DNA from: an uncultured Clostridia bacterium
Lineage (GTDB): Bacteria > Bacillota > Clostridia > TANB77 > CAG-508
Direction of reading: 5' to 3'
Assembly: GCA_944389715.1 (NCBI GenBank)
Contig: CALXNI010000047.1
Coordinates: 1 to 6,398 of the forward strand
Length of the DNA: 6,398 nt
Shown here: one piece after another, positions 5,219-6,398 of the stretch
Layout: each line of letters starts with the position of its first letter
Numbering within the stretch: position 1 is the stretch's first letter
The notes under the pieces: model-generated
Databases searched by the model: none
What the model saw: the letters and a program-made list of their open reading frames with translations, nothing else
Told to the model about the DNA's origin: nothing
Program-made: the position numbers and the translations under genes

Positions 5219-6166
5219 TTATTTATCATATTCAAATAAATCTCCTAATGGTTTTGCTTCGTTTAATCTTTTAATTGCTTCTGCAAATAATGGAGCTATT
5301 GATACTACTTTTATTTTATCTATTCTTTTTTCTGGCTCAAGTGGAATTGTATTTGTTACTACTAATTCTTTGATTGGAGATTTTTCTATTCTTTCTATTG
5401 CAGGTCCTACTAAAACTCCATGTGTTGCTCCCGCATATATTTCTTTTGCACCATGTTCTTCCAAAATATGAGCTGCTTCTACTAATGTTCCTGCTGTGCT
5501 TACTTCATCATCAAATATTACTGCTGTTTTTCCTTTTATGTCTCCAATTATATTTGTTGCTACTGCATTATCATTATTTGATTCTCTTCTTTTATCTATT
5601 AATGCAAGTGGACATTCAAAGAATTTAGAATATTTATAAGCTTTTTTTGAACTTCCTGCATCTGTTGCAACTACTACCATATTATCTAATTGTTTACTCT
5701 CAAAATATTTTTCTAATAAGTGTTTTGCTGTTACTCTATCACATATTATATTAAAATATGCTTGAATTGCTGGATTATGTAAGTCACATGTAAGTACATG
5801 GTTTACTCCTGCTGCTTCTAACAATGTTGCCATTAGTTTTGCTGTTACTGGAACTCTTGATTGATCTTTTTTATCAGATCTTGAATACATAAAGTATGGT
5901 AAAACTGCTGTTATCCTTTTTGCTCCTGCTCTTTTTGCCGCTTCTACTGTTATTAATAATTCCATTATCCTTTCATTTACTGGTGGCTCTGTTGTTTGTA
6001 CTATATATACATCTTGTTCTCTTACTGTTTCTTTTAGTTGTACAAAATTATTATCATTTGCAAATTTAAAAGAATCTTTTTTTCCAACTGGTATTCCTAA
6101 ATTATCGCATATTTCTTTTGTGAACTCTTCTGCAGAATTGCAGGCAAAAACTTTAATATTCTCCAT
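5219..6166 (-). CDS. prs: Ribose-phosphate pyrophosphokinase (PRPP synthetase), divergent class I
   Basis: The enzyme makes PRPP from ribose 5-phosphate and ATP for purine, pyrimidine, His, Trp and NAD synthesis. It has 315 residues, the usual length. Visible motifs are QTTEPPVNERIMELL (57-71), YSRSDKKDQSR (94-104, the ATP-binding arginine region), DLH at 128-130 with the catalytic-region His130, DKRR (191-194), and the PRPP loop DDEVSTAGT (219-227). Several positions differ from typical bacterial Prs: FANDN replaces FSDGE near residue 35, NPAIQAYF follows DLH instead of AGQIQGFF, and TDAGSSKKAYKYS (168-180) stands where D-x-GG-x-x-RAR is usual. This suggests a divergent clade, with possibly altered regulation, but the core site is intact. 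The start at 6166 has a GGGGGAT ribosome binding site about 4 nt upstream. It has its own promoter (6211-6239) and lies upstream of rpsU. Confidence 0.93.
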   Translation of the reverse strand: MENIKVFACNSAEEFTKEICDNLGIPVGKKDSFKFANDNNFVQLKETVREQDVYIVQTTEPPVNERIMELLITVEAAKRAGAKRITAVLPYFMYSRSDKKDQSRVPVTAKLMATLLEAAGVNHVLTCDLHNPAIQAYFNIICDRVTAKHLLEKYFESKQLDNMVVVATDAGSSKKAYKYSKFFECPLALIDKRRESNNDNAVATNIIGDIKGKTAVIFDDEVSTAGTLVEAAHILEEHGAKEIYAGATHGVLVGPAIERIEKSPIKELVVTNTIPLEPEKRIDKIKVVSIAPLFAEAIKRLNEAKPLGDLFEYDK

Positions 6167-6210
6167 TTTTATCCCCCTATTTGTATTTTTTGTCGGATTT
6201 TAACACATTC

Positions 6211-6239
6211 ATTTTAACATTACATTTATTGGATTTCAA
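6211..6239 (-). promoter_or_regulatory. prs: Sigma-A promoter of prs
   Basis: TTGAAA (6239-6234), a 17-bp spacer and TAAAAT (6216-6211) lie on the minus strand, with a TG one base before the -10 (extended -10). The start would be near 6204, with a leader of about 38 nt. A second TAAAAT at 6202-6197 follows 14 bp later but has no good -35 box. Confidence 0.7.
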
Positions 6240-6271
6240 TATATAATTTAAATTTATTTTTATTGTGTGAT

Positions 6272-6398
6272 AAATTGTAATTTGTTGTCTAGAGATTAGA
6301 GGTTAGAGGTTGGAGATTAGAATTTAAAAATGTAGGGACGGCAATCTGCCGTCCGAAAAATACGAAATTTATTGCAAATGTTGTAGGGGCGATTTTAA
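6272..6398. repeat. Composite non-coding repeat element C (cut by window edge)
   Basis: The element starts with AAATTGTAATTTGT (6272-6285), identical to the right end of element A. It continues as eight 7-bp units to 6327, including the clear run AGATTAG AGGTTAG AGGTTGG AGATTAG (6293-6320). The first module (6331-6381) holds the perfect hairpin GGACGGCA-ATC-TGCCGTCC (6336-6354) and ends in the spacer AAATTTATTGCAAATGT. A second module begins at 6382 with TGTAGGGGCGATTTTAA, the same start as the innermost module of element B. It lies just upstream of the prs promoter and continues past the window. Confidence 0.75.

Overview
The window is AT-rich (roughly 70% A+T by eye) and comes from a low-GC Gram-positive bacterium, most likely a spore-forming member of the Clostridia. 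The evidence is strong AGGAGG-type ribosome binding sites, sigma-A promoters with 17-bp spacers, an rpsU-yqeY pair, a paired M16 peptidase cluster (YmfF/YmfH type) and a Spo0E-like phosphatase at the left edge. Every gene I can support is on the minus strand, so transcription runs from high to low coordinates. Species cannot be told from the window.

Layout, in the direction of transcription: (1) 6398-6167 holds the start of a repeat element and the prs promoter. (2) prs (6166-5219) encodes a divergent class I PRPP synthetase. (3) A textbook TTGACA-17-TATAAT promoter at 5158-5130 drives rpsU (5066-4896, ribosomal protein S21) and yqeY (4746-4303). (4) ymfF (4250-2976) and ymfH (2627-1359) encode an M16 pair in which only YmfH keeps the HxxEH zinc site. 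A 348-bp gene-free stretch separates them and holds a long hairpin and a repeat element. (5) lgt (1355-557) starts 3 nt after the ymfH stop. It is broken into two frames by what looks like one extra base near 941. (6) Another repeat element (354-565) reaches the lgt stop codon. It is followed by a rho-independent terminator (231-254) and then directly by a promoter for a Spo0E-like gene (153 to the left edge).

The known genes are ordinary housekeeping functions: nucleotide precursor supply, translation, a peptidase pair linked by family naming to EF-P modification, lipoprotein maturation and sporulation phosphorelay control. The least explained material lies between them. It is a family of modular, non-coding repeats with degenerate 7-bp tandem repeats at the ends, one or more GC-rich hairpin modules of about 50 or 70 bp beginning TGTAGGGG, and a shared spacer AAATTTATTGCAAATGT. 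Two 70-bp modules (459-528 and 2692-2761) are 68/70 identical in inverted orientation and bracket lgt plus ymfH. A related element with GGACAGTCC palindromes lies between rpsU and yqeY. No defence system, CRISPR array, transposase or other mobile-element gene is visible.
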